Made by a program: the position numbers and the translations under genes. Shown here piece by piece: positions 27,461-35,999 of a DNA stretch of 64,000 nucleotides (within the stretch, counting starts at the first letter, position 1; every line of letters starts with the position of its first letter). The stretch comes from Hydrogenispora ethanolica (GTDB lineage Bacteria > Bacillota > UBA4882 > UBA8346), in NCBI RefSeq assembly GCF_004340685.1, contig NZ_SLUN01000023.1, forward strand, positions 1 to 64,000. Reading direction: 5' to 3'. The notes under the pieces were generated by a model. The model did no database searches. It was not told where the DNA came from and saw nothing but the letters and a program-made list of their open reading frames with translations.

Positions 27461-27868
27461 TTACCTTAACAGTCGCATATTTCCGGTCAAGCGGTTGATC
27501 TGCGGCTCCGGCCCGAATAGGCAGATCCCGAGATATTGAAGGTCGCCGCCGCCGCTTCCCGCGAGCGACCGGGTATAATCCTCGTAACTTTTGGAACGTT
27601 GCGCCACGGAGCTGAAATCGATCACGCCGACAGCGGCATGCTCCGGGTCATATAAACTCTCCCGCAGCGCCTGAATCTCGGCGCGCGTGGCGCTCAATAT
27701 GGGAATGCTCACCCCGGTGATTCCGGCATGCTCCCTCCCGTCGGCATCGGGAATGGCCGGTCCGATCACCGGCTCGATTTGATTGCCGAGGCTCAGACCC
27801 AGTACCGCGGCGGTGTTGGCGATCAAGCCGAGCGGCAATTGGGGATCGATCAGCATCACAATTTTCAT
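27461..27868 (-). CDS. DUF2000 family protein
   Basis: About 135 residues. ATG at 27868 follows GGAGGATGAAACG. MKIVMLIDPQLPLGLIANTA opens the protein, PILSATRAEIQALRESLYD follows in the middle, and LGICLFGPEPQINRLTGNMR ends it; these three blocks are the usual DUF2000 pattern. Family function is not established (a Bit1/peptidyl-tRNA hydrolase II-like fold has been proposed). Lies directly downstream of a broken EamA transporter gene. Confidence 0.75.
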   Translation of the reverse strand: MKIVMLIDPQLPLGLIANTAAVLGLSLGNQIEPVIGPAIPDADGREHAGITGVSIPILSATRAEIQALRESLYDPEHAAVGVIDFSSVAQRSKSYEDYTRSLAGSGGGDLQYLGICLFGPEPQINRLTGNMRLLR

Positions 27869-27924
27869 CGTTTCATCCTCCATGAAATTGGTTTTCAGTG
27901 CGAAGGCGGGCTCCAGCCGGGGCT

Positions 27925-28394
27925 TTACGTCGCATCCGGGCCGTACCCGGTCCGATTCCGGCGGGGCAGCCACCGGCTTCCCGTCAAGAGACGGTTTCTC
28001 CGCTCCGCCACGAAGATCTCGCCCAGGATTAGCCCGGCGCCGAGCAGCACCAGGCCGTTACATTTCGTTCAATACCAGGCCCGAAGTGACAGCGGCACCC
28101 GATAAATATCGCTGCTGGTCTTCACCACCCCGATGGCTGGCACCGCCCGGTTCCACATCACGAAGCAAAGCAGGGAGGCAGCCAGCGCCAACCCGGCGAA
28201 ATGCAACTCTTCCCGGAGCGCAAGGCGCGAGGCCGCAGGAATAACAGGCACAATAAAGCGATGGCAAAGCGCGCATAAAAGATGGCGACCGGAGATAACT
28301 CCCGGAGAATCATTTTGGTGGAGATAAAGGTGGTACCCCAGATCAGGATGGTGAGCACGGCCAGCAGATGGCCGAGGCAGGCGTGATTGCGCAT
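27925..28394 (-). pseudogene. Decayed EamA/DMT-family permease
   Basis: ATG at 28394 follows GGAAGGAAGGACC and gives two good helices (LLAVLTILIWGTTFISTKMI, then FYARFAIALLCLLFLRP). The frame then breaks. A second frame carries FAGLALAASLLCFVMWNRAV and IGVVKTSSDIY, which is the eighth helix region of a normal EamA protein. A third piece, LVLLGAGLILGEIFVAERR (about 28010-28055), matches the last helix. The middle of the protein is missing and frames are shifted, so the gene is dead. It was probably the partner of the AraC regulator encoded just upstream. Confidence 0.75.
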
Positions 28395-28488
28395 GGTCCT
28401 TCCTTCCGCGACGGTTTTCCATTATCATAACGGTTGCGGAAGCAAGGGCCTAGTAAAAAATTGCGCGATTTTAGTTGAATTCGACTGG

Positions 28489-29307
28489 TTACCGCTGGAC
28501 CCGAGAACCCATCGCGCGGCGGTAGCCGATGGGCGTGGTCCCGGAATATTGCTTGAAAGCCTTGACGAAATGGCTCTGGTCATAAAACCCGGCCTCCTGG
28601 GCAATGGCGGTGATCGAAGCGGCCCGGCGCCGCCGCAGTTCCTCCTTGGCGAAGTTGATCCGGAGCATCGTCTGATAGGCGTGGGGCGAGGTCTGCAACG
28701 TCTTCTCAAACAGCCGCACCAGGTGATACTTGCTCAAGCCGGCCTCCGCCGCCAGCTGATCCAGGCTGATCTTTTCCCGGAAATTGGCCCGTAAATACTC
28801 CTCGGCCCGCCGCACGGTCCGAAGCTCCCCGCAGGACTGGGAAGGCGGGATCTGAAAATAGCTTTCGAAGTCGAAGAAATAGCCGAGCTCCACGATGAGG
28901 CGGGTCTCCTTCTCCAGCGCCGGGAGATCCGTTTCCAGCGCGGCGATGAACTGCCGCGCCCGCTGGTAGTCGGAGAGCGCCAATGTTTTCACGGCGATAC
29001 CGAGGTCGCTTTCGGCCTCGTCCAGCAGCGAAACGACCCACTCCCGCTTCAGATAGAGCATGTTGAAACGCCAGTGATCCGGATCTTCCGGGTTGCAGTC
29101 ATGGATGGTCCGGGGCGGAATCAGGATGAAACTGCCCGGCCCGACCCGGTACTCCCGGCCGGCGCCGCCGACCCGGCTCGCGCCGTGGACCACCAGGCCC
29201 ACCGAGAATTCTTCGTGGGCATGGCGCCGCGAGGAATGGATTCCCCCGTCGCAACTCTTGATCTCCAGGAACGGCAAGTTTTCGTCCCGGTAAAACCGCA
29301 CCGCCAT
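28489..29307 (-). CDS. AraC-family regulator with cupin sensor domain
   Basis: About 272 residues from ATG 29307. An upstream TTG at 29373 is open but neither start has a strong binding site. The N-terminal cupin-like sensor (HAHEEFSVGLVVHGASRV, about residues 28-46) is followed by the double AraC helix-turn-helix: ISLDQLAAEAGLSKYHLVRLF and ITAIAQEAGFYDQSHFVKAF. This subgroup is often encoded next to EamA or LysE exporters, which agrees with the relic downstream. Its former target is thus broken; other targets are unknown. Confidence 0.85.
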   Translation of the reverse strand: MAVRFYRDENLPFLEIKSCDGGIHSSRRHAHEEFSVGLVVHGASRVGGAGREYRVGPGSFILIPPRTIHDCNPEDPDHWRFNMLYLKREWVVSLLDEAESDLGIAVKTLALSDYQRARQFIAALETDLPALEKETRLIVELGYFFDFESYFQIPPSQSCGELRTVRRAEEYLRANFREKISLDQLAAEAGLSKYHLVRLFEKTLQTSPHAYQTMLRINFAKEELRRRRAASITAIAQEAGFYDQSHFVKAFKQYSGTTPIGYRRAMGSRVQR

Positions 29308-29406
29308 CGCCTGCCAACCCGCTTTCGTTTTGTCTTCCGCCCCAAAAGGAACCCCGGCGCCGTCCTTCCCCAACGGGTCACTGACGGGGCGTCCGTATTT
29401 TTGGAA

Positions 29407-30240
29407 TCATTGTAACACAGATCCGCCGCCGTTTCGTTTACCTTCTCCTGAACAATTGCTCCTGTCCCGGCCGGTACCGCCAATCACCAAGCTGCGCATG
29501 GAGATCGACTTGTTCTGGAAGCTTTGATGCCATACCCGCAGCGGCTCGCCGGCCCCGGTCATTCCCAGGGCATAAAGCAGCGGCAGGTAATGTTCGTTGG
29601 TGGGAACCGCCTTGGAAACAGCCGCCCGCTCGACCAGCGCCGCATCGTCCCTCTGCTCCAAGAGCCGTTCCGTCTCCCGGTCAAAATCGGCCGCCCAGTC
29701 ATACGGTTCCGCCTCCATATTGGCGAAGTCGGCCATCCGCAAATTATGGACAATATTGCCGCTGCCGATGACCAGAATTCCTTCCCGGCGCAAATGGCCC
29801 AGGCGCTTGCCCAGCTCCCAATGATAGGCGGGCGGCTGCCGGTAATCGAGGCTCAATTCGGCCGCCGGCCGGTCGGCCCGGGGATAGATATGTTTCAGGA
29901 TGGCCCAAGCCGCGTGATCCAGGCCGCGCCGCGGGTCGCTTTGCACTCCGGAGTCCTTCAAAAGTCCGGCCAGTTCCGGGGCGCCCGGACAATCATAGCG
30001 TTCACGGTATAATACTTCCGGAAAACCGTAAAAATCATAGAGCTGATCCGGACGGGGCGCGCTCGTGAGGCGGGTCCCCTCGGTCAGCCAATGCGCGGAG
30101 ATCACTAAAATCGCCCGGGGTTCAGGCAGTTCCTCCCCCAGCCCTTTCAGGCTGGCGGTGAAACCATTCTCCAGCACAATATTTAACGGGGAACCATGAC
30201 CGATAAAGACCACCGGCATTAAATCGGGCACGAGGATCAC
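29407..30240 (-). CDS. DODA-type extradiol dioxygenase family protein (YgiD-like)
   Basis: About 277 residues from GTG 30240; GTG 30231 or ATG 30219 (MPVVFIGHGSP) are alternatives and the start is undecided. Zn ligands of the family are visible: His in FIGHGSP, His in VISAHWL and DHAAWAIL; NIVHNLR is also conserved. Members include plant DOPA 4,5-dioxygenase and bacterial YgiD, which open catechol rings. The C-terminus carries an extra tail of about 20 residues (RDRSNCSGEGKRNGGG...), likely a run-on. Native substrate unknown. Confidence 0.82.
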   Translation of the reverse strand: MILVPDLMPVVFIGHGSPLNIVLENGFTASLKGLGEELPEPRAILVISAHWLTEGTRLTSAPRPDQLYDFYGFPEVLYRERYDCPGAPELAGLLKDSGVQSDPRRGLDHAAWAILKHIYPRADRPAAELSLDYRQPPAYHWELGKRLGHLRREGILVIGSGNIVHNLRMADFANMEAEPYDWAADFDRETERLLEQRDDAALVERAAVSKAVPTNEHYLPLLYALGMTGAGEPLRVWHQSFQNKSISMRSLVIGGTGRDRSNCSGEGKRNGGGSVLQ

Positions 30241-30375
30241 CTACCCTTTTTATGATTGCTGATCCATTTCGGTCTGAATTCTTTTTTTCCTACCTAAAAC
30301 CCCGTCCCGGAGCGCCGAGCGTCCAATTTTATGATCGTTTTTGTCATGCGCATGAGTTTCCATCCCTTGCCCCAC

Positions 30376-30404
30376 TTGATCTTTTCGCGATTTAAAGCTA
30401 TGAT
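30376..30404 (+). promoter_or_regulatory. Promoter preceding the 130-bp repeat pair
   Basis: TTGATC (30376-30381), 17-base spacer, TATGAT (30399-30404). Transcription would begin near 30411, so the two repeat units form the leader of the mannitol dehydrogenase mRNA. Confidence 0.6.
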
Positions 30405-30420
30405 AAAAGCATCCCCCCAT

Positions 30421-30680
30421 TAGAAGCGTTGTGATAAACCCTGTCCGAAGGCCAGGGTGAACACAAAAGCTCAGAAAAGCAAGTGATAAAGTCGTTTTAA
30501 ATCTTTTTGCAAGCTGACTTCCGCTTCGAGAGACTTTATCACATGGCTTTTAGAAGCGTTGTGATAAACCCTGCCCGAAAGTCAGGGTGAACACAAAAGC
30601 TCAGAAAAGCAAGTGATAAAGTCGTTTTAAATCTTTTTGCAAGCTGACTTCCGCTTCGAGAGACTTTATCACATGGCTTT
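30421..30680. repeat. 130-bp palindromic repeat, two tandem units
   Basis: Two units of exactly 130 bases (30421-30550, 30551-30680) differ at only a few positions. Each begins TAGAAGCGTTGTGATAAA and ends TTTATCACATGGCTTTT; these ends are an imperfect inverted repeat (15 of 18). Inside, TTGTG...ACCCTG pairs with CAGGGT...CACAA around a variable CCGAA loop, and GTGATAAAGTC pairs with GACTTTATCAC around a loop of about 40 bases. The cluster occupies the space between a promoter and the ribosome binding site of the next gene. Other copies: 42912-43299 and 46158-46288. Confidence 0.9.
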
Positions 30681-30715
30681 TAGGACAGTTGAATATAGAG
30701 GAGGCTTGCTTGACC

Positions 30716-32293
30716 ATGGCTTATCAAGTACTCAACCAGCGGTTGCTCGAAAATGCTTCATTCTGGCAAGGAAAAAAGGTTGAGCTTCCCCAGTACGACC
30801 GGAAGAAACTCCCGGTGCGGTCGGTCTGTTTCTCGGCCGGAAAAATGGCCTACGGCCATACCGGGGACATCATGCAGGATCTGTTGAACGAAGACCCCTC
30901 CATCGGCGTCATGACGGGCGTGGAGACCTTCTCCCCCAAATATGTCACTGATCTGGCCGCCGCCGATTTCTTAATGACGCAGCTGATCTTCGAGAATGAA
31001 AAGGGCCGGGTGGTTCCCAAGGTCCAAGGGGCCATCGACACCATCCTCTTTCTCGACAGTTCCGCCACCAGCCTGGCCTGGGCCAGACTGCTCGAATTGG
31101 CGCACGACCCGCGGCTGCAATTTGCGACGCTCAACGCCCCGGAGGGCGCTTACGGCGTCACCTACCACGGCGGGGAATTCGCCGAGCCCATCAATCCGGT
31201 TCTCGTCAAGGATATGGAGGAAGGCACCGTGAACTCCGACGCCGCGAAATGGACTACTTTCGCCCTGGAGCGGTTCAAAGCCGGTTTGAAACTGGCCATG
31301 GTCAGCTGCACCAACTTCTCGGGCAACGGCCATTATACCGCCGCCACCTTGCGCACCGTGGCCCGGGCCTGGGAGGAGAAGGGTTTCGCCCCGGCCGGTT
31401 TTGTGAAGTATCTCTCCGATCCGGCGCAATTCTCCTTTCCGAACTGCATGATCGACCGGATCGCGGTGAATCCCGACGAGACCACCGGCGCAGTCATGGC
31501 CGGTCTGGGCGTCAAATCGAACCTGGTGGTGACGGAGCGCGCCCGCTATTGGGCGGTCGAAGATATCTTCCCCGCCGGACGGCCGCGCTTCGAAAAGGCC
31601 GCCGGCGTCTTCATGGAGACCAGCTATGAAGGGGTCAAACGCTACGAAGACATGAAGCTGCGCATCCTCAACATGAGCCATTCGGTCTTCGCCGGCCTGG
31701 GGGTGCTCCTGGGCTACCGCGGCACCTATAGCATCTATCGGGCGATGCAGGATCAGGATCTGACCGATCTGATCGGGCGGATCATCGAGATCGTGATCCA
31801 GACCATCGAGCGGCCGCAACAGATGGACCCGCGGGAGTTCGCCAAAGCCGCCTGGGAGCGGTTGAACAATCCCAACATCCCCGACGATCCGATGCGGATC
31901 GCCTTCAACGCCTCGGCCAAGATGTTGCCGCGCTTCATGGACACCTATTATGCCGGCCTCCACAAAGGTCTGTCCCGGGAACAGCTGGACCTGGTGCTGC
32001 TCCCGGTGGCCGGCTTCATCCGGTACGCCATGGGCCTGGACGATGAGGGCCAGCCCTACCGCCTGGAAGACGATCCCCGCAAAGATCTGCTGGCGGCGTG
32101 CGGTTCCCGGGCCAAATTGGGCGATCCCGCCTCGGTCGCCGCGTTTCAGGAGATCATCGCCAACCGGGGCATCATGGGCGAAGATCTTTATCAATTCGGC
32201 GACACCGGCAACCGGATGGCGGCCATGGTCCAAAAGATGCTGGCCGGCCCCGGCGCCGTCCGCCAGGTGGTACGGGAGTATTTGGGGAAATAA
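30716..32293 (+). CDS. Mannitol dehydrogenase family (long-chain polyol dehydrogenase)
   Basis: 525 residues, cytoplasmic, NAD(P)-dependent oxidation of a polyol or reduction of a keto-uronate. ATG at 30716 follows GAGGAGG; the in-frame TTG at 30689 precedes that site and is rejected. Family signatures: SCTNFSGNGHYTAATLRTVA (form of the CDNxPGNG block), FPNCMIDRI, and the catalytic Lys/Asn/His in DMKLRILNMSHSVFAGLG. Relatives include mannitol 2-dehydrogenase, fructuronate reductase and tagaturonate reductase; the sequence does not decide among them. Stands alone, behind a promoter and two 130-bp repeats, with its own terminator. Confidence 0.85.
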   Translation: MAYQVLNQRLLENASFWQGKKVELPQYDRKKLPVRSVCFSAGKMAYGHTGDIMQDLLNEDPSIGVMTGVETFSPKYVTDLAAADFLMTQLIFENEKGRVVPKVQGAIDTILFLDSSATSLAWARLLELAHDPRLQFATLNAPEGAYGVTYHGGEFAEPINPVLVKDMEEGTVNSDAAKWTTFALERFKAGLKLAMVSCTNFSGNGHYTAATLRTVARAWEEKGFAPAGFVKYLSDPAQFSFPNCMIDRIAVNPDETTGAVMAGLGVKSNLVVTERARYWAVEDIFPAGRPRFEKAAGVFMETSYEGVKRYEDMKLRILNMSHSVFAGLGVLLGYRGTYSIYRAMQDQDLTDLIGRIIEIVIQTIERPQQMDPREFAKAAWERLNNPNIPDDPMRIAFNASAKMLPRFMDTYYAGLHKGLSREQLDLVLLPVAGFIRYAMGLDDEGQPYRLEDDPRKDLLAACGSRAKLGDPASVAAFQEIIANRGIMGEDLYQFGDTGNRMAAMVQKMLAGPGAVRQVVREYLGK

Positions 32294-32320
32294 TCCTTTC
32301 CGAATCAAGTTTTTCGGACG

Positions 32321-32357
32321 CAAAAGAGCCGGGGCCTAAAAACCCCGACTCTTTTTT
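32321..32357. terminator. Bidirectional terminator between convergent genes
   Basis: AAAAGAG-CCGGGG pairs with CCCCG-ACTCTTTT (small bulge), followed by T on the plus strand and equally T-rich on the minus strand. Serves the polyol dehydrogenase gene and the ABC operon. Confidence 0.85.
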
Positions 32358-32425
32358 CTGTTATTCCCCGCTCCGTCAGGCGGGCTGACATCATCCATGC
32401 GCCGCCCTTCCGGCAAAAAAATCCC

Positions 32426-33388
32426 TTAAAATACGCTATCGGGATTATAGTACCGCGCGGCGTTGGAACGGATGATCCGCGGCGAATCGACCACGGTCTT
32501 TTTTGGCGCCCTGCAGCCCGCCAAAATCGCCATTAACCGGTTGAAGCCCGCTCTGCCGATGATATCGGAATTATTCATGCCGGTGCATTCGAAATTAGTG
32601 CCGTCGATGATGGCTTTAATGGCTTCCTTCTGCCCGTCGACGCCGACGATGAAGATATCCTTTTCCCGTTTAGCATTCTTGATCGCGATCATCGCGCCCA
32701 AACCCATCGAATCATTCTCGCAAAGCACGGCGTCGATGTCTTTATGCGCCGCCAGGATATCCTCCATGACCTTGATAGCCTTTTCGGTATTCCATTCGCC
32801 CCAGCCGGTGGCCACCACTTTGATATCGGAATATTTCTTCAAAACGCTCAAAGCGCCGTTGGTGCGGGCCAATCCGATAGAGTTATCGGCCGGGCCGCCT
32901 TTGAGCAGCACCAAGTTGCCTTTACCATTCAACCGTTTTGCGATATACTCGCCGTTATTGACGCCGATCTGGTAATTGTCCGGACCGACCCAGCTGGTGT
33001 ACTCGCCGCCTTTTAATTCCCGGTCGACCAGGACCACCGGGATCTTGGCCTTTTTCAGCGCGTTCAGAGCCGGAACATGCGATTCCAGGACGGCGCCGGA
33101 GATGATCACGCCCTTGACCCCTTTGCTGATCATATCTTCGATATCCGCCATCAACTTATCGGCCCGGCTTTGGGCATCGGTCACAAACAGCTGGATGTTG
33201 GGATAAACTGCCGCTTCTTCCTGAACCGCCTTGGACATTCCGGAGAAATACGGCGCGCCCAGCGTAAAATTGGCCATTCCAATCCTCAGCCTGTTACTGG
33301 CGGTAGCGGCGGAGATCGGATTGGACAGGGTTCCCGTGACCAACACCAGCACGCAAAGCAGGACAAAGAACAACTGATTCCGTTTCAT
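32426..33388 (-). CDS. Sugar ABC transporter substrate-binding protein, ribose type (CUT2)
   Basis: 320 residues with signal peptide (VLLCVLVLVTGTLSNPISAA), exported. ATG at 33388 follows GGGAGGTAATCTTCG. Two-lobed RbsB-like fold: IGMANFTLGAPYFSGMSKAV at the N-terminus, VLVDRELKGGEYTSWVGPDN in the hinge region, and AVLCENDSMGLGAM and GVDGQKEAIKAI in the second lobe. No lipobox Cys follows the signal sequence, which is unusual for a Gram-positive binding protein, though some are anchored otherwise. Last gene of the operon, 107 bases after the permease gene. Confidence 0.9.
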   Translation of the reverse strand: MKRNQLFFVLLCVLVLVTGTLSNPISAATASNRLRIGMANFTLGAPYFSGMSKAVQEEAAVYPNIQLFVTDAQSRADKLMADIEDMISKGVKGVIISGAVLESHVPALNALKKAKIPVVLVDRELKGGEYTSWVGPDNYQIGVNNGEYIAKRLNGKGNLVLLKGGPADNSIGLARTNGALSVLKKYSDIKVVATGWGEWNTEKAIKVMEDILAAHKDIDAVLCENDSMGLGAMIAIKNAKREKDIFIVGVDGQKEAIKAIIDGTNFECTGMNNSDIIGRAGFNRLMAILAGCRAPKKTVVDSPRIIRSNAARYYNPDSVF

Positions 33389-33495
33389 CGAAGATTACCT
33401 CCCTTTTATTTTTGTTTACCCTTGCAGACAGCGAAAAACTTCCCTCTGTATCACCTCCGTTGTTCATCCTTCGAAGACCGGGTCTTTCGAGCGCG

Positions 33496-34473
33496 TCAGC
33501 GTTTCTCCTCGCGGCGGGCCACGATGGCGGCAATGATGATCAAGCCTTTGATGACTTGCTGCGGATAGGACTGGATATTCAATAAATTCATGATGTTGTT
33601 GATCAATCCCAGCGTAACGACACCGATCAATGTTCCGGGCACATTGCCGATCCCGCCGTTGAAGCTGGCGCCCCCGATGACGCAGGCCGCAATGGCATCC
33701 AGCTCAAAACCGGAACCGGCCATCGGCTCGGCAATATAGAGCCGCGAGGTCAAGACGATTCCGGCCAGCGCGGAGAGCGCGGCGCAGATCGTATAGGTCA
33801 ACAGTTTAATCCGGTTCACCGGGATCCCGGCCAGGCGCGCCGCTTCTTCATTGTTCCCGACCGCGATGACCTCCCGGCCGAAAGTGGTCCGCTTCACGAT
33901 GAAATGAATGATGAGCGCCACTCCCAGCATGATCAGCACCGGATAGGGAATGATCCCCAGGGTTCCCCCGCCGAGCTCGGTAAACCGCTCATTGGATACC
34001 TGAATGGGGGTTCCGTTGCTATAGATGAATCCCATCCCCCTGGCGATGGTCATCATCGCCAGGGTCATGATGAACGGCGCCATCTTGGTCTTGGTAATAA
34101 AGAAACCGCTGATGAGGCCGGGCAAGGCTCCCGCGATCAGCGCCAGGGAGACCGCCTGATACAACGGGAGTTTCAGTTGCAATCCCGCAACCAGGGCCCC
34201 CGTCAGCGCCAAAACCGAGCCCACGGAAAGATCGATCCCGCCGATGATAATCACCAGTAACATCCCCATGCTGATGATGCCGTTGACTGAGACTTGCTTT
34301 AAGACATTGATCAAGTTGTTTTGGGTAAAAAAGGCGTCAGAGATCAAGGCCGAGATCACGACAATGATGCCGAAGATGATATACATGCTGTAACGGTTCC
34401 AAACCTCCAGGCACTGCTGTCCGAATGGGATGCCTTGATTTTCCGAGGCAATGGTCGTTGTCTTAGTATTCAT
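33496..34473 (-). CDS. Sugar ABC transporter permease, RbsC type (CUT2)
   Basis: 325 residues with 8-10 membrane segments. ATG at 34473 overlaps the ATPase stop as ATGA; the longer upstream frame is inside the ATPase gene. GGIDLSVGSVLALTGALVAG and FGREVIAVGNNEEAARLAGI are the classic RbsC blocks, the latter being the EAA-like coupling loop. AACVIGGASFNGGIGNVPGT closes the family pattern. Forms the homodimeric channel with the twin-domain ATPase. Confidence 0.92.
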   Translation of the reverse strand: MNTKTTTIASENQGIPFGQQCLEVWNRYSMYIIFGIIVVISALISDAFFTQNNLINVLKQVSVNGIISMGMLLVIIIGGIDLSVGSVLALTGALVAGLQLKLPLYQAVSLALIAGALPGLISGFFITKTKMAPFIMTLAMMTIARGMGFIYSNGTPIQVSNERFTELGGGTLGIIPYPVLIMLGVALIIHFIVKRTTFGREVIAVGNNEEAARLAGIPVNRIKLLTYTICAALSALAGIVLTSRLYIAEPMAGSGFELDAIAACVIGGASFNGGIGNVPGTLIGVVTLGLINNIMNLLNIQSYPQQVIKGLIIIAAIVARREEKR

Positions 34474-35987
34474 TCGCTCACCCCCATGGCGTGTGCCAAA
34501 ATTTTTTCTTCGGTGGCTTCCGGCCGGTCGAATTCGGCGACGGTTGCGCCTTCGCGCATTACGATGATCCGATCGCTCAAGCCCAGGATCTCCGGGAGGA
34601 CGCTGGAGATCAGCATCACCGCTTTGCCGCGCGCCGCCAGTTCCGCCACGAAATGATAGATCTCGACCATCGTGCCCACATCCACTCCCCAGGTCGGCTG
34701 ATCGAGGATGATCACCTTGGACTCGGTCAATAGCCACTTGGCTAGAGCTACTTTTTGCTGGTTGCCGCCGCTGAGCTGTTTTACCAGTTTCCGCGGCTCA
34801 TTCGGTTTTACGGCCAACTTTTGAATCACCCGGTTCACCGCCGCCGCTTCCCTGGACTCCGATAGAACCGCCAATTTGCTGAACTGCGACAGACTGGCGG
34901 CGCTGACGTTATGTTCGATGCTCACATCCGGAAAGAGTCCGTCTTTCTTGCGATCTTCCGTGAGGAAAGCGAGTCCGGCGGCAATAGCTTCGCGGGGCGA
35001 GCGAAATGAGACCGGTTTGCCGTCGAGCATCATGCTTCCGGCGCTTGTCCGGTCCGCTCCGAAGACGCAGCGGGCCACTTCGGTCCGGCCGCTTCCCACC
35101 AGCCCGGCGAATCCCAGGATCTCGCCTTCATGCAACGTGAAATTGACGTGGTGGATCCGATTCTCCCCCGCCAAATCCCGCACTTCCAGGATGGGCCGGC
35201 CTCTTTGGCGAATGCGCTTCGGATAGAGATCTCCCAACTCCCTTCCCACCATCAATTGAATCAGCTCATCCTTGGTGGTGGACGCCGTCGGACGGGTATC
35301 GACCACTTGCCCGTCCTTTAGGATTGTGACCCGGTCGGCCAGGGTAAAAATCTCCTCCAGATGATGCGAGATGAAGATAATTCCGGTTCCGGACTGCCGT
35401 AACCTCCGGACCACCCCAAAAAGACGTTGCGTCTCTTCCTCCTCCAGCACCGCGGTGGGTTCGTCCAGGATCAGGAGCCGTGGTTGCTCGGCCACCGCCT
35501 TGGCGATCTCCAGCATCTGTTTTTCGGCGACTCCCAGGCTATTGAGGGGCTTCCGGACATCCAACTGAAACCCGATCCCTTGCAACAGCTCTTCCGCCCT
35601 GCGGTAGCACGCCTTCCAATCCACCAGGCCCGGCAGTCTCGAATGCCAGCGGCCCACCAACAGATTCTCCCCTACCGTAATGTTGGGGAATAGACTGAAA
35701 TCTTGGTACACCACCCGGATTCCCAGCCGCTGGGCAGCCGCCGGCTCCTGCAGTTCAATTTTTTTGCCGTCCAGACGAATTTCGCCGCTGTCCTTGCGCA
35801 CCGCGCCCGCCAGGATCTTGATGAGCGTCGATTTTCCGGCGCCGTTCTCCCCGACCAGCGCATGAATCTCGCCGGCGTGGACCTGAAAATCCACATTCCG
35901 CAAGGCGATGGTGGCGCCGTAACGCTTGGTGATTTGATGGGTGGCCAGGACCGGTAGGACCGGAGTTTCTTGCACGGCTGTTTCCAT
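34470..35987 (-). CDS. Sugar ABC transporter ATPase, RbsA type (two ABC domains)
   Basis: About 505 residues, two fused nucleotide-binding domains. ATG at 35987 follows AGGAGGTTTTGAGA. Domain 1 is complete: Walker A GENGAGKST, Walker B LLILDEPTAVL, followed by ISHHLEEIF. Domain 2 has a degenerate Walker A (GLVGSGRTEVAR) and an intact LSGGNQQK signature and VIILDQPTWGVD, the normal arrangement for this family. Thirteen bases follow the aldehyde dehydrogenase gene. Confidence 0.93.
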   Translation of the reverse strand: METAVQETPVLPVLATHQITKRYGATIALRNVDFQVHAGEIHALVGENGAGKSTLIKILAGAVRKDSGEIRLDGKKIELQEPAAAQRLGIRVVYQDFSLFPNITVGENLLVGRWHSRLPGLVDWKACYRRAEELLQGIGFQLDVRKPLNSLGVAEKQMLEIAKAVAEQPRLLILDEPTAVLEEEETQRLFGVVRRLRQSGTGIIFISHHLEEIFTLADRVTILKDGQVVDTRPTASTTKDELIQLMVGRELGDLYPKRIRQRGRPILEVRDLAGENRIHHVNFTLHEGEILGFAGLVGSGRTEVARCVFGADRTSAGSMMLDGKPVSFRSPREAIAAGLAFLTEDRKKDGLFPDVSIEHNVSAASLSQFSKLAVLSESREAAAVNRVIQKLAVKPNEPRKLVKQLSGGNQQKVALAKWLLTESKVIILDQPTWGVDVGTMVEIYHFVAELAARGKAVMLISSVLPEILGLSDRIIVMREGATVAEFDRPEATEEKILAHAMGVSE

Positions 35988-35999
35988 TCTCAAAACCTC

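Noticed and set aside
30689-30715. TTG start at 30689 for the polyol dehydrogenase
   Set aside because: The GAGGAGG ribosome binding site lies downstream of this codon and fits ATG 30716.
30971-32323. Long minus-strand frame (450 codons) opposite the polyol dehydrogenase gene
   Set aside because: Antisense shadow; no start signal and no family features.
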